This document shows, in pieces, positions 1-7,797 of a DNA stretch of 19,423 nt. Position 1 is the first letter of the stretch. Each line of letters opens with the position of its first letter. This stretch comes from Candidatus Poribacteria bacterium (lineage in GTDB: Bacteria; Poribacteria; WGA-4E; WGA-3G): positions 1-19,423 of the forward strand of contig VXZL01000004.1 of the NCBI GenBank assembly GCA_009845505.1, read 5' to 3'. The notes beneath the pieces are model-generated. The model saw nothing but the letters and a program-made list of their open reading frames with translations, ran no database searches and was not told the DNA's origin. A program made the position numbers and the translations under genes.

Positions 1-2
1 CG

Positions 3-2231
3 GTTCAGGACTCTATGAATGAGGAGCGCATGCTCTGCATCTTTCGTCCGAAAAAGGACGATTTCAAAAATATTACCCTGAGCGATCTCAGTCCGGTTGG
101 GAGTTTGGTTCACATCCTCCGTTATAAAACGGATGATAACGATGTCCTGTTTCTCGCCCATGGACGCGAACGTGTTGAAATCGAAGAAATTTTGCACACC
201 GAGCCTTTCATCAAAGCCCGTGTCAATATTCTTAAAGGTGATGAAGAAGCGTCTGATGCGAGTGAAGGACAGGTCTTAGAAATTGAAGCACTCGTCCGTA
301 GCAACGATGAGACTTTCCAACGTATCGTTCAGATGTCATCGCGTTATCAAGAAGAATACGGCAGCATCACTAAAACAATGCTTGACGAACCCGGACGTTT
401 CGCCGACTACATCGCCGCCGTCTTGGACTTGAAGCCACACGACAAACAACGTATTTTAGAAGCTGTGTCTGTCTATGAGCGGTTAAGCGCACTCGCTGTT
501 ATTCTCGCGAAAGAACTTGATCTCCACGAACTGGAAAGCAAAATACAAAACAACGCACAAGCCGTTATTAACAAAGGACAGCGCGAATACTATCTCCGAG
601 AACAACTCAAGGCTATTCAAACCGAACTTGGTGAAGCGGACGATCTCAGTTTTGAAATCGATGAGATGCGGGAACAGCTACACGCAACTGAAATGCCGGA
701 CAAAGCGAAGCAGGCAGCTGAAAAAGAACTAAAACGACTCTCCAAAATGCAGTCTTTCTCACCGGAATCCACGGTTTCTCGAAATTACTTGGACTGGCTG
801 CTCAACCTTCCATGGTGTATCAGTACCGAAGATATGTTAGATTTGTCGGCTGCACAAAAGATTCTCGATGCGGATCACTACGATCTGGAAAAGGTTAAAG
901 AACGCATTCTTGAGTATCTTGCTGTACGTATGTTGAAGACAGAAATGAAGGGCCCAATTTTCTGTTTTGTCGGACCGCCGGGGGTGGGTAAAACCTCACT
1001 TGGTAGATCTATCGCGCGCGCGATGAACAGAAAATTCGTGCGGATCTCACTGGGGGGTATGCACGATGAAGCGGAAATCCGAGGGCACCGCCGCACCTAT
1101 ATCGGCTCTATGCCCGGTAGAATTGTCAAAGGACTCCGACAAGCCGAGTCTAACAATCCTGTCTTTATGCTTGATGAAATTGACAAACTCGGATCTGATT
1201 TTCGAGGGGACCCGGCGGCTGCACTTTTGGAAGTCCTGGATCCGGAGCAAAATCACTCGTTCACCGATAACTATCTTGATGTTCCTTTCGATTTGTCGAA
1301 GGTGATGTTCGTCACAACAGCGAATCAGCTCCATACGATTCCACCACCGTTGCGCGACCGGATGGAGACGATAGAACTCCCCGGTTACACCGCTAACGAG
1401 AAAGTGATTATCGCTAAGCAGTACCTGATTCCACGGCAATTGGACGCGAATGGACTAAAAAAGAAACTTATAAATATAAGAGATACGGCTATTAACAAGG
1501 TGGCGAGTGAGTACACCCGCGAGGCAGGTGTCCGGAATTTAGAGCGTGAACTCGGCACGCTCTGCCGGAAAGTTGCGCGCCGCGTCGCCGAAGGGAACAC
1601 AGAACGAACGAACATTGCAGCGAGAGACGTTCCGTCGTATTTGGGTCCAGCGAAGTTCGATTCTGAAATTGCGGGTCGTAAAGCCGACATCGGTGTCGCA
1701 ACAGGGCTGTCTGTCACACCCGCGGGTGGTGAAATTCTTTTTATTGAAGTTACCGCTACGAAAAAAACAAATGATCGTGCGGAGCTTCACATTACCGGTC
1801 AGATCGGTGATGTCATGCAGGAATCCGTGCAAGCTGCACTCAGTTATGTCAAATCCCAAGCCAATAAACTCAAATTTGATCCAAGTGTATTAGAAGACGA
1901 TATCCATGTCCATGTGCCTGCTGGCGCGATTCCGAAGGACGGGCCGTCGGCAGGTATTACGATTGCCACTGCTCTCGCCTCCGTTGCCACTCAGAAGCGG
2001 ATTAGTCCTAAAGTCGCTATGACAGGTGAGGTCACGCTCAGAGGTAGAGTCCTCCCGATTGGCGGCGTGAAGGAAAAAATCCTCGCAGCGAAGCAGGCGG
2101 GTATCAAAAAAGTTATCATGCCACAAGGCAATGAAAAACATTTTATTGAAGTGCCTGAGGACATCCAAGCAGGTGTTGAATTTCTATTTGTGGAGCATGT
2201 CACCGAAGTTTTTACGGAGGTATTCGCATGA
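3..2231 (+). CDS. lon: ATP-dependent serine protease Lon (5' end outside window)
   Basis: Lon degrades damaged and regulatory proteins in the cytoplasm as an ATP-driven hexamer. The reading frame is open to the left edge (V-Q-D-S before the first in-window Met at 15), and the N-terminal domain begins in mid-fold, so the true start lies upstream; 738 residues follow Met15, against roughly 780-810 usual for LonA. Counting from Met15: N-terminal substrate domain to about 200, helical region to about 290, Walker A GPPGVGKT at 320-327, Walker B FMLDEID, then the protease domain with catalytic Ser645 (DGPSAG) and Lys688 (GGVKEK). The 43-residue Ser-Lys spacing equals that of E. coli Lon. The stop TGA overlaps the next gene's ATG (ATGA). 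Function is certain from the intact ATPase and Ser-Lys dyad; only the start is unknown. Confidence 0.97.
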   Translation, partial: VQDSMNEERMLCIFRPKKDDFKNITLSDLSPVGSLVHILRYKTDDNDVLFLAHGRERVEIEEILHTEPFIKARVNILKGDEEASDASEGQVLEIEALVRSNDETFQRIVQMSSRYQEEYGSITKTMLDEPGRFADYIAAVLDLKPHDKQRILEAVSVYERLSALAVILAKELDLHELESKIQNNAQAVINKGQREYYLREQLKAIQTELGEADDLSFEIDEMREQLHATEMPDKAKQAAEKELKRLSKMQSFSPESTVSRNYLDWLLNLPWCISTEDMLDLSAAQKILDADHYDLEKVKERILEYLAVRMLKTEMKGPIFCFVGPPGVGKTSLGRSIARAMNRKFVRISLGGMHDEAEIRGHRRTYIGSMPGRIVKGLRQAESNNPVFMLDEIDKLGSDFRGDPAAALLEVLDPEQNHSFTDNYLDVPFDLSKVMFVTTANQLHTIPPPLRDRMETIELPGYTANEKVIIAKQYLIPRQLDANGLKKKLINIRDTAINKVASEYTREAGVRNLERELGTLCRKVARRVAEGNTERTNIAARDVPSYLGPAKFDSEIAGRKADIGVATGLSVTPAGGEILFIEVTATKKTNDRAELHITGQIGDVMQESVQAALSYVKSQANKLKFDPSVLEDDIHVHVPAGAIPKDGPSAGITIATALASVATQKRISPKVAMTGEVTLRGRVLPIGGVKEKILAAKQAGIKKVIMPQGNEKHFIEVPEDIQAGVEFLFVEHVTEVFTEVFA
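2216..2220 (+). promoter_or_regulatory. Ribosome binding site inside the end of lon
   Basis: GGAGG lies 7 bases before the ATG at 2228 and inside the lon coding region. It fixes the start of the cytochrome/DUF1549 gene and supports coupled translation through the ATGA overlap. Confidence 0.75.
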
Positions 2232-4498
2232 AACGCCTATTGAGAATATCAGTTGGAAAACAGCACGCTCGCACCTTCTACTGTGCGCAATTTTTTACGT
2301 ATGCTGTTGTGTTGCTGTTTGTCTCTTCATTTGTGGCACAGGCGAACATGACAGGTGGTGGAAGTCTGAATCCTACAACTGTGCCGTACTTCCTCAAGGA
2401 CATCGCGCCTATCCTTGATAAACAAGGGTGTTCTGCCGGGATGTGCCACGGAAAGTTTGGCGGACAAGGCGGTTTGAATCTGTCTTTGTTGACCTTGAAT
2501 CCAGAATCGGACTATGAACCGATTGTACACCACAATCGCGGCAGACGTATCAATCTACTTGAACCGGATCGGAGTCTCTTTTTTCTTAAACCTACTGGGC
2601 AGGTCCCGCATGAAGGCGATATGCGATTTGAACCGAATTCGGATATCGCATTAACAATTCTGCGATGGATTGAAGCAGGCGCGCCCTTTTCGGATGACGA
2701 ACCCCGCTTGAGAAAACTGGAAATTGAACCGAGTACTGTTGTCTTATCCGATATTGGAGAGACCGCACGACTCAAGGTCCTCGCCTATTTTTCTGATGGT
2801 TCTGTTGAGGATGTGACCGAAAAAGCCGTTTATGAATCTAAGGACGCACCGGTTGCTGAAGTGTCCCCCACTGGTGAGGTGACAAGCGTCCGCTGGGGCG
2901 GAACGGCGATTATCGCTCGTTTTTTGGGTGTTGTTGATGCCTCGTTTGTGACAATCCCGCGGGCTTCTGAGATAGACGCGGCTTCGCAAGCAGCCCAATT
3001 CACGCCTAATAACTTCATTGATGAATTTGTCCTTGCGAAGCTCAAGAAGCTCAATATCCGTCCCTCCGCGCTAACGACTGATGAGGTCTTTGTTCGTAGG
3101 GTCTATCTTGACACAATCGGTAGATTGCCAAGGTCTGATGAGATAAAAGCGTTTCTCGCCGATACCCGTTCTGATAAACGCTCGAAACTTATTGATGCCC
3201 TTCTTGAAACGCCTGAATGGGTAGACCTGCGCACGTTAAAATTAGCGGATATGTTGCGGATCCATCCGCGTAGATTGGGAAATGGTGCGTTTGGTGAACG
3301 TGGAGCGACCCTCTTTCACGAATGGGTGCGCGGGGCTGTCGCACAAAACAGACCGTATGACGAAGTTGTGCGCGAACTCATCACTGCCCGTGGTAGTACG
3401 TATCAACACGGTCCTACAAACTACTACCGCATTGAGCGTCAACCCGCAGGTAGAGCAGAGACAACGGCGCAAGTATTTCTGGGTATCCGGTTGAGTTGTG
3501 CGAGATGTCATAAGCATCCCTTTGACCAATGGACGACTGATGACTATTGGAATTTCGCTGCCTTTACTGGAAAGGTCGGAATTCGCGGCGGTGAGCTTTA
3601 CAACGAGCAAGTTGTCTACTATAACCCCACAGGACGCGTTATAAATCAATCTGTTCAGGGCAATCGCGGTGAAGTTGCACAACCGACGTTTCTTGGTGGT
3701 GAATCACTTTCTTCAGATTATCAAGGGGATGTCCTGCAAGTCCTGGCAGATTGGATGACCTCCTCGACGAATCCGTACTTCGCCAAAGCAACCGTCAATC
3801 GTCTCTGGAGTCAATATTTTGGCAGAGGTATTGTTGATCCGGTTGACGATATGCGAGCGACAACGCCCGCAAGCGTTGAAGGACTTCTCGAAGCGTTGGC
3901 GGATGATTTTGTAAAAAGTGGATTTGATACGAAACACATTATCAAGCGAATTCTCAACTCGCGAACCTATCAACTCTCCGCGGCGCCAAATGAGACGAAT
4001 GAATTAGATGATCGGTTTTTCTCCCGTTTCTATCCACGTCCAATGGTCGCGCAGGTGTTATTGGATGTCTTAAATGATGTTACTGGAACCCAAGAAAAAT
4101 ATGGGCGTTATCCGCTTGGCACGCGTGCTGTGGCACTGCCGCTACCGGTGAGTTCACGTTTCTTGTCGCTTTACGATCGTTCTGATCGTGAGTTCCTTGG
4201 TGATTTGGATCCGAAACTTGAACCGACGCTTACCCAAGCACTCCACATGATTAACTCCAATTACGTCAATAAGAAATTGAGAAGTTCCAGTGGTGCGCTC
4301 ACGCGTCTGATAAAAGCGAAACCTGAGAACCGGGAACTCATTACTGAGTTATATCTCAGCACATTAAGCCGGTTTCCAACGGATACGGAGGTGGAGACTG
4401 CTGAGGCGTACATCACAGGAAGCCCGAAGTATCGCACAGGATGCGAAGATCTCCTATGGGCACTCATCTCGTCGCGGTCATTTCTCTTTATCCACTAA
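2228..4498 (+). CDS. Secreted planctomycete-type cytochrome with Ig-like, DUF1549 and DUF1553 domains
   Basis: Exported protein of 756 residues. A hydrophobic segment at about 20-38 acts as signal or anchor. A PSCyt1-like segment carries a heme motif CSAGMCH (68-74, a CX4CH form), then a Big2-like Ig domain at about 164-244, DUF1549 at about 262-450 with a second canonical heme motif CARCH (424-428, followed by KHPFDQW), and DUF1553 from about 510 to the end. The family is abundant in Planctomycetes, Verrucomicrobia and Poribacteria. Its biochemical role is unsettled; extracellular redox or polysaccharide-associated functions are suggested. The partner DUF1501 gene that often follows is absent. 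The start is set by GGAGG at 2216-2220, 7 bases before the ATG, inside the end of lon; the 4-base overlap implies translational coupling. Domain identity is firm; function is not. Confidence 0.9.
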   Translation: MKRLLRISVGKQHARTFYCAQFFTYAVVLLFVSSFVAQANMTGGGSLNPTTVPYFLKDIAPILDKQGCSAGMCHGKFGGQGGLNLSLLTLNPESDYEPIVHHNRGRRINLLEPDRSLFFLKPTGQVPHEGDMRFEPNSDIALTILRWIEAGAPFSDDEPRLRKLEIEPSTVVLSDIGETARLKVLAYFSDGSVEDVTEKAVYESKDAPVAEVSPTGEVTSVRWGGTAIIARFLGVVDASFVTIPRASEIDAASQAAQFTPNNFIDEFVLAKLKKLNIRPSALTTDEVFVRRVYLDTIGRLPRSDEIKAFLADTRSDKRSKLIDALLETPEWVDLRTLKLADMLRIHPRRLGNGAFGERGATLFHEWVRGAVAQNRPYDEVVRELITARGSTYQHGPTNYYRIERQPAGRAETTAQVFLGIRLSCARCHKHPFDQWTTDDYWNFAAFTGKVGIRGGELYNEQVVYYNPTGRVINQSVQGNRGEVAQPTFLGGESLSSDYQGDVLQVLADWMTSSTNPYFAKATVNRLWSQYFGRGIVDPVDDMRATTPASVEGLLEALADDFVKSGFDTKHIIKRILNSRTYQLSAAPNETNELDDRFFSRFYPRPMVAQVLLDVLNDVTGTQEKYGRYPLGTRAVALPLPVSSRFLSLYDRSDREFLGDLDPKLEPTLTQALHMINSNYVNKKLRSSSGALTRLIKAKPENRELITELYLSTLSRFPTDTEVETAEAYITGSPKYRTGCEDLLWALISSRSFLFIH

Positions 4499-4513
4499 GC
4501 TATGTGAATTTAT

Positions 4514-4576
4514 GTGCCACAAACTGTTAGTTTGTGTGTTGGGTTGGAGGACCCGCAAACTAACGGTTTGCGGTAC
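4514..4576. repeat. Nested inverted repeat, possible dispersed hairpin element or terminator
   Basis: Two 24-base arms (4514-4537 and 4553-4576) are inverted copies of each other with 5 differences. Each arm is itself nearly palindromic: CACAAACT/AGTTTGTG in the left arm and CCGCAAAC/GTTTGCGG in the right. Of the 24 pairs in a transcript, 19 are Watson-Crick and 3 are G-U. The 15-base centre adds a GGGT/ACCC pairing. The element starts 15 bases after the cytochrome gene stop and may end transcription, but it has no clear T run. Its compound symmetry looks like a REP- or MITE-type element rather than a plain terminator. Confidence 0.7.
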
Positions 4577-4636
4577 AATAGAAGTGTCCAATTAATTATG
4601 GAATTCACTATAATTTTAACAGCGGGGGTTACAATA

Positions 4637-5428
4637 ATGAGGCACTTGAAACGCTATTTCATATTCAGTTTCGCTTTGCTGCTTCTCGTCGGGAACCTAA
4701 TTATGCCAGCATTCGGACAAGGAGAGAGAAAAGGAGATCTTGTTGGGCATTGGACCTTTGAGAAAGGTGTCGAGTTAGAAGACCTGACGGGACACTTTAG
4801 CGAGATTGAGCTCTTGGGTGCTGAGGTGAAGGATGGGAAATTGCACATCGGCAGCAATAAGTGGGCAATGACGACTGGATATAAGGGAACGGACATTGGA
4901 CCTGACAAGACTTTGGTAACATGGATCTATTTAGATGATTTGAACGTTACAAAAGGTGCGACGCTGGCGGTCAATAAGAGTAGTGGAGATACCTTTGATG
5001 CGATCGTCTATGCGGAACGTCAACCGAAGCGTTGGATGGCTGGGAGTAGCTTCTTTATGCGGACGCAGGATCCGCTCCCTGGATTTGAGGAAAAAGAGAC
5101 GGGGAAGTTAATCCAGTTGGCGATTTCGTATGAAGATGAGGGCGGAAACGCAAAAATTACGATATATCGGAACGAGGAGAGCATCGGTGGTTATACGATG
5201 GGACCGATTATGTCTTGGGAAGAAGGCGATGTGGAAGCACTTTTTGGACCGCGCGCCCTCATCGGTGGGACAGCGTACGGTTGGGTCGTCGCTCGCGTAG
5301 AGGATGCGAGAATTTATAACGCTGCCCTCAGTAAAACAGAGATTGGTAACTTGGTTGAGAACACGCTCAGTGTCGAAGCGCGCGGTAAACTCGCGACGCT
5401 CTGGGGCAAGCTGAAGTTTTCTAAGTAG
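4637..5428 (+). CDS. Secreted LamG/concanavalin-like domain protein
   Basis: Predicted exported protein of 263 residues from ATG 4637. A signal peptide of about 28 residues ends at AFGQ, and the LamG-like jelly-roll begins at GDLVGHWTFEKG and closes with the typical RVEDARIYNAALSKTEIGNL strand near the C-terminus. Such domains bind carbohydrates or act as structural modules; no catalytic site is evident. I chose this ATG because the signal peptide begins there and a G-rich site (GGGGG at 4624-4628) precedes it; an upstream GTG at 4514 in the same frame would put the N-terminus inside the inverted repeat. The last residues (VEARGKLATLWGKLK) match the tail of the secreted protein at 15527-16285. 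Domain class is well supported; ligand unknown. Confidence 0.85.
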   Translation: MRHLKRYFIFSFALLLLVGNLIMPAFGQGERKGDLVGHWTFEKGVELEDLTGHFSEIELLGAEVKDGKLHIGSNKWAMTTGYKGTDIGPDKTLVTWIYLDDLNVTKGATLAVNKSSGDTFDAIVYAERQPKRWMAGSSFFMRTQDPLPGFEEKETGKLIQLAISYEDEGGNAKITIYRNEESIGGYTMGPIMSWEEGDVEALFGPRALIGGTAYGWVVARVEDARIYNAALSKTEIGNLVENTLSVEARGKLATLWGKLKFSK

Positions 5429-5439
5429 GGGTTCGATGA

Positions 5440-5901
5440 ATGGTTATCTATTTCAAGAAAGGCAAGCATCGGTGGAAGCGCAAACCCCATACGCTAACCT
5501 GTGTTCGGGACGATGGAAGTGTCACTTGGACGCATCTCCCGCGTGGAATTGTGCAGCACGACTTTGCTCACTATGTTATTGAGACAACGCTCGGTTTAAA
5601 AAACGCGTTCTTAGGGCTTGTGGCGAAAGGGTACGACATCCCGGATTTCAACACACCAAAAGCGGCGCGCCCCTTTGAAATTCCGAAAGAAGCGATCGAT
5701 GTTGAGCCGATTGTTGCATTGTTACAGGCGGATATGTTGGACAGTGCCACTGAAGGGAACGGCATATTTCAGAATTACAGCGCAGGGCTGCCCATAACGC
5801 TTACAGAGGAGCAGCTGGCGGTAATGCGACAGAAATTGGGTAAACTGTTACAACAATGGCAAAATTTGCAACCTGGCGAGTCAATGGTGCTACAGTTTTA
5901 A
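5440..5901 (+). CDS. Conserved-looking small protein of unknown function
   Basis: A 153-residue soluble protein that I do not recognise. It has no signal peptide or membrane segment. It opens with a basic strand-rich stretch (FKKGKHRWKRK), continues with a DDGSVTWTHLPRG turn and a helix beginning at HDFAHYVIE, and ends with a helix (LTEEQLAVMRQKLGKLLQQW) and a PGESMVLQF strand. The His/Asp/His cluster at VQHDFAHY could bind metal or substrate, but this is only a guess. The gene begins 11 bases after the LamG-like gene, with GGGG at 5428-5431 placed 8 bases before the ATG, so the two are probably cotranscribed. Codon use is like its neighbours and it ends just before a strong hairpin. Confidence 0.75.
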   Translation: MVIYFKKGKHRWKRKPHTLTCVRDDGSVTWTHLPRGIVQHDFAHYVIETTLGLKNAFLGLVAKGYDIPDFNTPKAARPFEIPKEAIDVEPIVALLQADMLDSATEGNGIFQNYSAGLPITLTEEQLAVMRQKLGKLLQQWQNLQPGESMVLQF

Positions 5902-5908
5902 GATATAG

Positions 5909-5972
5909 AACGCCGCGAGGTATCCTTGTTACGGCACAACGGAGTGTGCCTACTACTATACCTTACGGCGTT
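5909..5972. terminator. Branched hairpin between convergent genes, probable bidirectional terminator
   Basis: Outer arms AACGCCG (5909-5915) and CGGCGTT (5966-5972) pair perfectly; AGGTAT (5918-5923) pairs with ATACCT (5958-5963) inside them; an inner hairpin GGCACA/TGTGCC occupies 5933-5950. T-rich sequence follows on the plus strand (TTTTATTGGTTTTTG). It sits 8 bases after the unknown gene and 20 bases from the end of the minus-strand selenoprotein gene, so it can serve both. Confidence 0.75.
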
Positions 5973-5991
5973 TTATTGGTTTTTGTGAGTT

Positions 5992-6531
5992 TTACGATTC
6001 ACCGTTTTTTGTCAACCGTGTGACGATTTCTTCAACTGCACCCGCTGCGCGCTCCCGAATCTGATCGGGTGTGAGACTCTGGATCGGGTGTGGCACGGTG
6101 AGGGGTTCCAAGTCGCTATGCCCGAGCACACGCGCCTGTACTTTACCCGCAGCAAAAAAAACTTCTGTACAGACTGCGACACTGGGGACACCGCGTTCCT
6201 CTAAAGCACTTCCATCGTGCATACTGCACGATATGCAAGAGCCTCAGTCGGCAAGTCCTTCAATAACGAAGTCTGCCTGCTCCGCGAGTTCAGCGAGCAA
6301 TTCCGTCGGTGCCGGACGCGTGAATGTCGGTTTTTTGACCTGAATCACTTCGGCAAGGTCAAACCGTTCTTGCATTAATTCAGCAATGCGGTCGAGAAAA
6401 ATATCACTCCCATTTTTCGTGATGTTCAGGAGACCCATTACTTTTCCATCAAGGCTATCGAGCCGCGGTGAGAGAAATTTCGCTGGCGCATCACCTTGAG
6501 AGGTTGGATCGAGTAAAGTGGCGTTTGGCAT
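5992..6531 (-). CDS. UGSC-family selenoprotein, TGA at 6244-6246 read as selenocysteine
   Basis: The frame from ATG 6531 runs 95 codons to an in-frame TGA, continues without interruption, and stops at TAA 5992-5994. Together the halves give 179 residues with Sec96 in a U-G-S-C motif (Sec96, Cys99, and Cys102 nearby). This is the defining motif of the UGSC family of (seleno)proteins, in which other members carry Cys at the Sec place. Family-like features lie on both sides: ATLLDPT near the N-terminus, RPAPTELL before the motif, and SMHDGSALEERGVPSVAV after it. A UxxC motif suggests thiol redox chemistry, but the substrate is unknown. A bSECIS-like hairpin directly follows the TGA. GAGG at 6539-6542 precedes the start. 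It lies 60 bases after the TPR gene and probably shares its promoter. An ordinary nonsense mutation is the alternative, made unlikely by the exact position and intact downstream frame. Confidence 0.88.
6199..6246 (-). promoter_or_regulatory. Putative bacterial SECIS element with recoded UGA
   Basis: Read on the minus strand, the UGA (6246-6244) is followed after 11 bases by a perfect 8-bp stem AUCGUGCA/UGCACGAU (6214-6221 with 6225-6232) and a GUA loop starting 19 bases after the UGA. A lower stem, CUCU with AGAG (6238-6241 with 6199-6202) and GCA with UGC (6234-6236 with 6206-6208), can form below an internal loop. The distance and the G in the apical loop fit known bacterial SECIS elements recognised by SelB. 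The structure was worked out by eye, without folding energies. Confidence 0.72.
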
Positions 6532-6591
6532 TAGAAAACCTCAATATTCTGTTGCTGGCGAGATTTATAACCTCGCCAATCCTTCCAGAGA

Positions 6592-6924
6592 TCATGTAGA
6601 TGAACCGGATGCTTCCATCTGCAGCTGCTGCGACTTTGCCATCGCATCTTCTGCTTCTTGAATCATCCCTTTTCGTTGGTAACACACGGATAAACTGGTA
6701 TATGCAAGCGGATCCTTCGGGTTAATTTCTATGGCTTTCTGGACAGCTTCAATGGCTTCATCGTATAAACTCAACCGTTCATAAGCGTGTCCCAGCCCAA
6801 GGTGTCCTTCGATGTAGTCTGGATACGTGTCAGTGAGTTCTTTGAAGGCGTTGACAGCCGCTTCAAGGTCGTTCTCCGCAAAGTGCGTGAGCGCAGCGTC
6901 GTAAAGTTCTGCTTCGGTTGGCAT
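6592..6924 (-). CDS. Small tetratricopeptide-repeat protein
   Basis: A 110-residue soluble protein made almost wholly of three TPR units: AALTHFAENDLEAAVNAFKELTDTYP, then EGHLGLGHAYERLSLYDEAIEAVQKAIEINP, then AYTSLSVCYQRKGMIQEAEDAMAKSQQL. TPRs form helical scaffolds for protein partners; no enzymatic part is present. A GGA site about 10 bases upstream and a strong promoter 34 bases further up place it first in a unit with the UGSC selenoprotein gene 60 bases downstream. It may be a partner of that protein, but this rests on gene order only. Confidence 0.85.
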   Translation of the reverse strand: MPTEAELYDAALTHFAENDLEAAVNAFKELTDTYPDYIEGHLGLGHAYERLSLYDEAIEAVQKAIEINPKDPLAYTSLSVCYQRKGMIQEAEDAMAKSQQLQMEASGSST

Positions 6925-6957
6925 CTTTTGTGTCCTTTGGGATATAAGTTTAACGAG

Positions 6958-6986
6958 ATTTTATCAAAAAATAGGGTAAATGTCAA
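6958..6986 (-). promoter_or_regulatory. Sigma-70-type promoter for the TPR-selenoprotein unit
   Basis: On the minus strand TTGACA (6986-6981), a 17-base spacer and TAAAAT (6963-6958) give a near-consensus housekeeping promoter. Transcription would begin near 6951, leaving a leader of about 26 bases before the TPR start. Confidence 0.75.
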
Positions 6987-7031
6987 GATAAAATGATTCT
7001 GAAAAACCGTTTGGATATTGAGTCGTTTTGC

Positions 7032-7049
7032 GGTATGCTACGGCATACC
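7032..7049 (+). promoter_or_regulatory. Leader hairpin with UACG tetraloop before the M14 gene
   Basis: GGTATGC and GCATACC form a perfect 7-bp stem around TACG. In RNA the loop is C(UACG)G, one of the very stable UNCG tetraloops. It ends 4 bases before the AAGGAG ribosome site, so it may shape translation initiation or protect the mRNA end. Confidence 0.55.
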
Positions 7050-7053
7050 TGTT

Positions 7054-7059
7054 AAGGAG
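7054..7059 (+). promoter_or_regulatory. Ribosome binding site fixing a TTG start
   Basis: AAGGAG, 9 bases before the TTG at 7069, is the strongest such site in this stretch and is the reason the unusual start codon was accepted. Confidence 0.7.
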
Positions 7060-7068
7060 TTTTGAAAT

Positions 7069-7797
7069 TTGCGCGATTACACTGAAATCACTGAACGTCT
7101 GAAACGCTTGGATGTGTCAATGGCATTACTGCGGACTGCCCACGGTTATCCGATACATCAGATTTGCTTAGCGTCTCCATCTGCACAGGCAGCGCGACAA
7201 GTGCTTATCACGGGTGGTATGCACGGCGATGAACCCGCTGGTGTTGAGGCAGTCTTACAATTCCTTGAACGTGACAACACCCCACTCCTGAAAAACTTCT
7301 CATTTTTGGTGATTCCGTGCATTAACCCCTACGGTTACGTTCACAACACGCGTGAGACGTTTGATGGTGTAGACATCAACCGCGCCTTTGAAGCAGAAGA
7401 TATTGCTGAGGTCGCTATTGTCAAACAGGCACTCGGTCAAACCCAATTCTCGCTCGCAATAGACTTCCATGAAGACTATGATGCGACTGGATTTTACCTC
7501 TACGAAGGCAAACGGGACGAAAAATACATTGGACCCGAGCTCGCCGCTGCTGCGAAAGCAGTTGGTCCCATAGATCCAGATGACCCGGGTGAAGATGCTC
7601 CAGACCTTGCCGAAGGTGTCTACAAAGTCGCCACTTCATGGGGTACGCAAGGTTTGACCCCTTACCTGTTGCATTTTCACAGTGAACATGTTATCATCTC
7701 TGAGACACCAACGGTCTGGGAACTTCAACAACGCGCATCGCTCCATTTAACAATACTGGATACCGCGCTAAACATCCTATCGGAAAGGGACGTATAG
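7069..7797 (+). CDS. M14-like zinc carboxypeptidase / succinylglutamate desuccinylase-type hydrolase
   Basis: A cytoplasmic hydrolase of 242 residues. Zinc ligands are visible as H52xxE55 (GGMHGDEPAG) and H134 (IDFHEDYD). The substrate loop INPYGY...R95...D.N104R105 is characteristic of the M14 clan, and Glu212 (ISETPTV) is a good candidate for the general base. The short length and absence of a signal peptide fit the intracellular amidohydrolase/desuccinylase-like branch rather than a secreted carboxypeptidase; the substrate cannot be told. The start is TTG at 7069, chosen because a strong AAGGAG (7054-7059) sits 9 bases upstream and no ATG is suitably placed. Its stop TAG directly abuts the ATG of the enolase-family gene, so the two are cotranscribed. 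Confidence 0.85.
   Translation: MRDYTEITERLKRLDVSMALLRTAHGYPIHQICLASPSAQAARQVLITGGMHGDEPAGVEAVLQFLERDNTPLLKNFSFLVIPCINPYGYVHNTRETFDGVDINRAFEAEDIAEVAIVKQALGQTQFSLAIDFHEDYDATGFYLYEGKRDEKYIGPELAAAAKAVGPIDPDDPGEDAPDLAEGVYKVATSWGTQGLTPYLLHFHSEHVIISETPTVWELQQRASLHLTILDTALNILSERDV

Noticed and set aside
2429..2449. Odd CX4CH heme motif as a novelty
   Set aside because: The C-x-A-G-x-C-H-G form is common in DUF1549 proteins that carry an Ig-like domain.
3242..3682. A 146-codon antisense open frame in the cytochrome/DUF1549 gene
   Set aside because: It is a shadow of the coding strand with no domain features.
4514..4636. GTG start at 4514 for the LamG-like protein
   Set aside because: It would translate the inverted repeat and bury the signal peptide 41 residues inside the protein.
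6244..6246. TGA as a pseudogene-making nonsense codon splitting a broken gene
   Set aside because: The downstream frame is fully open and family-like, the TGA sits at the known Sec/Cys site, and a SECIS-like stem follows it.
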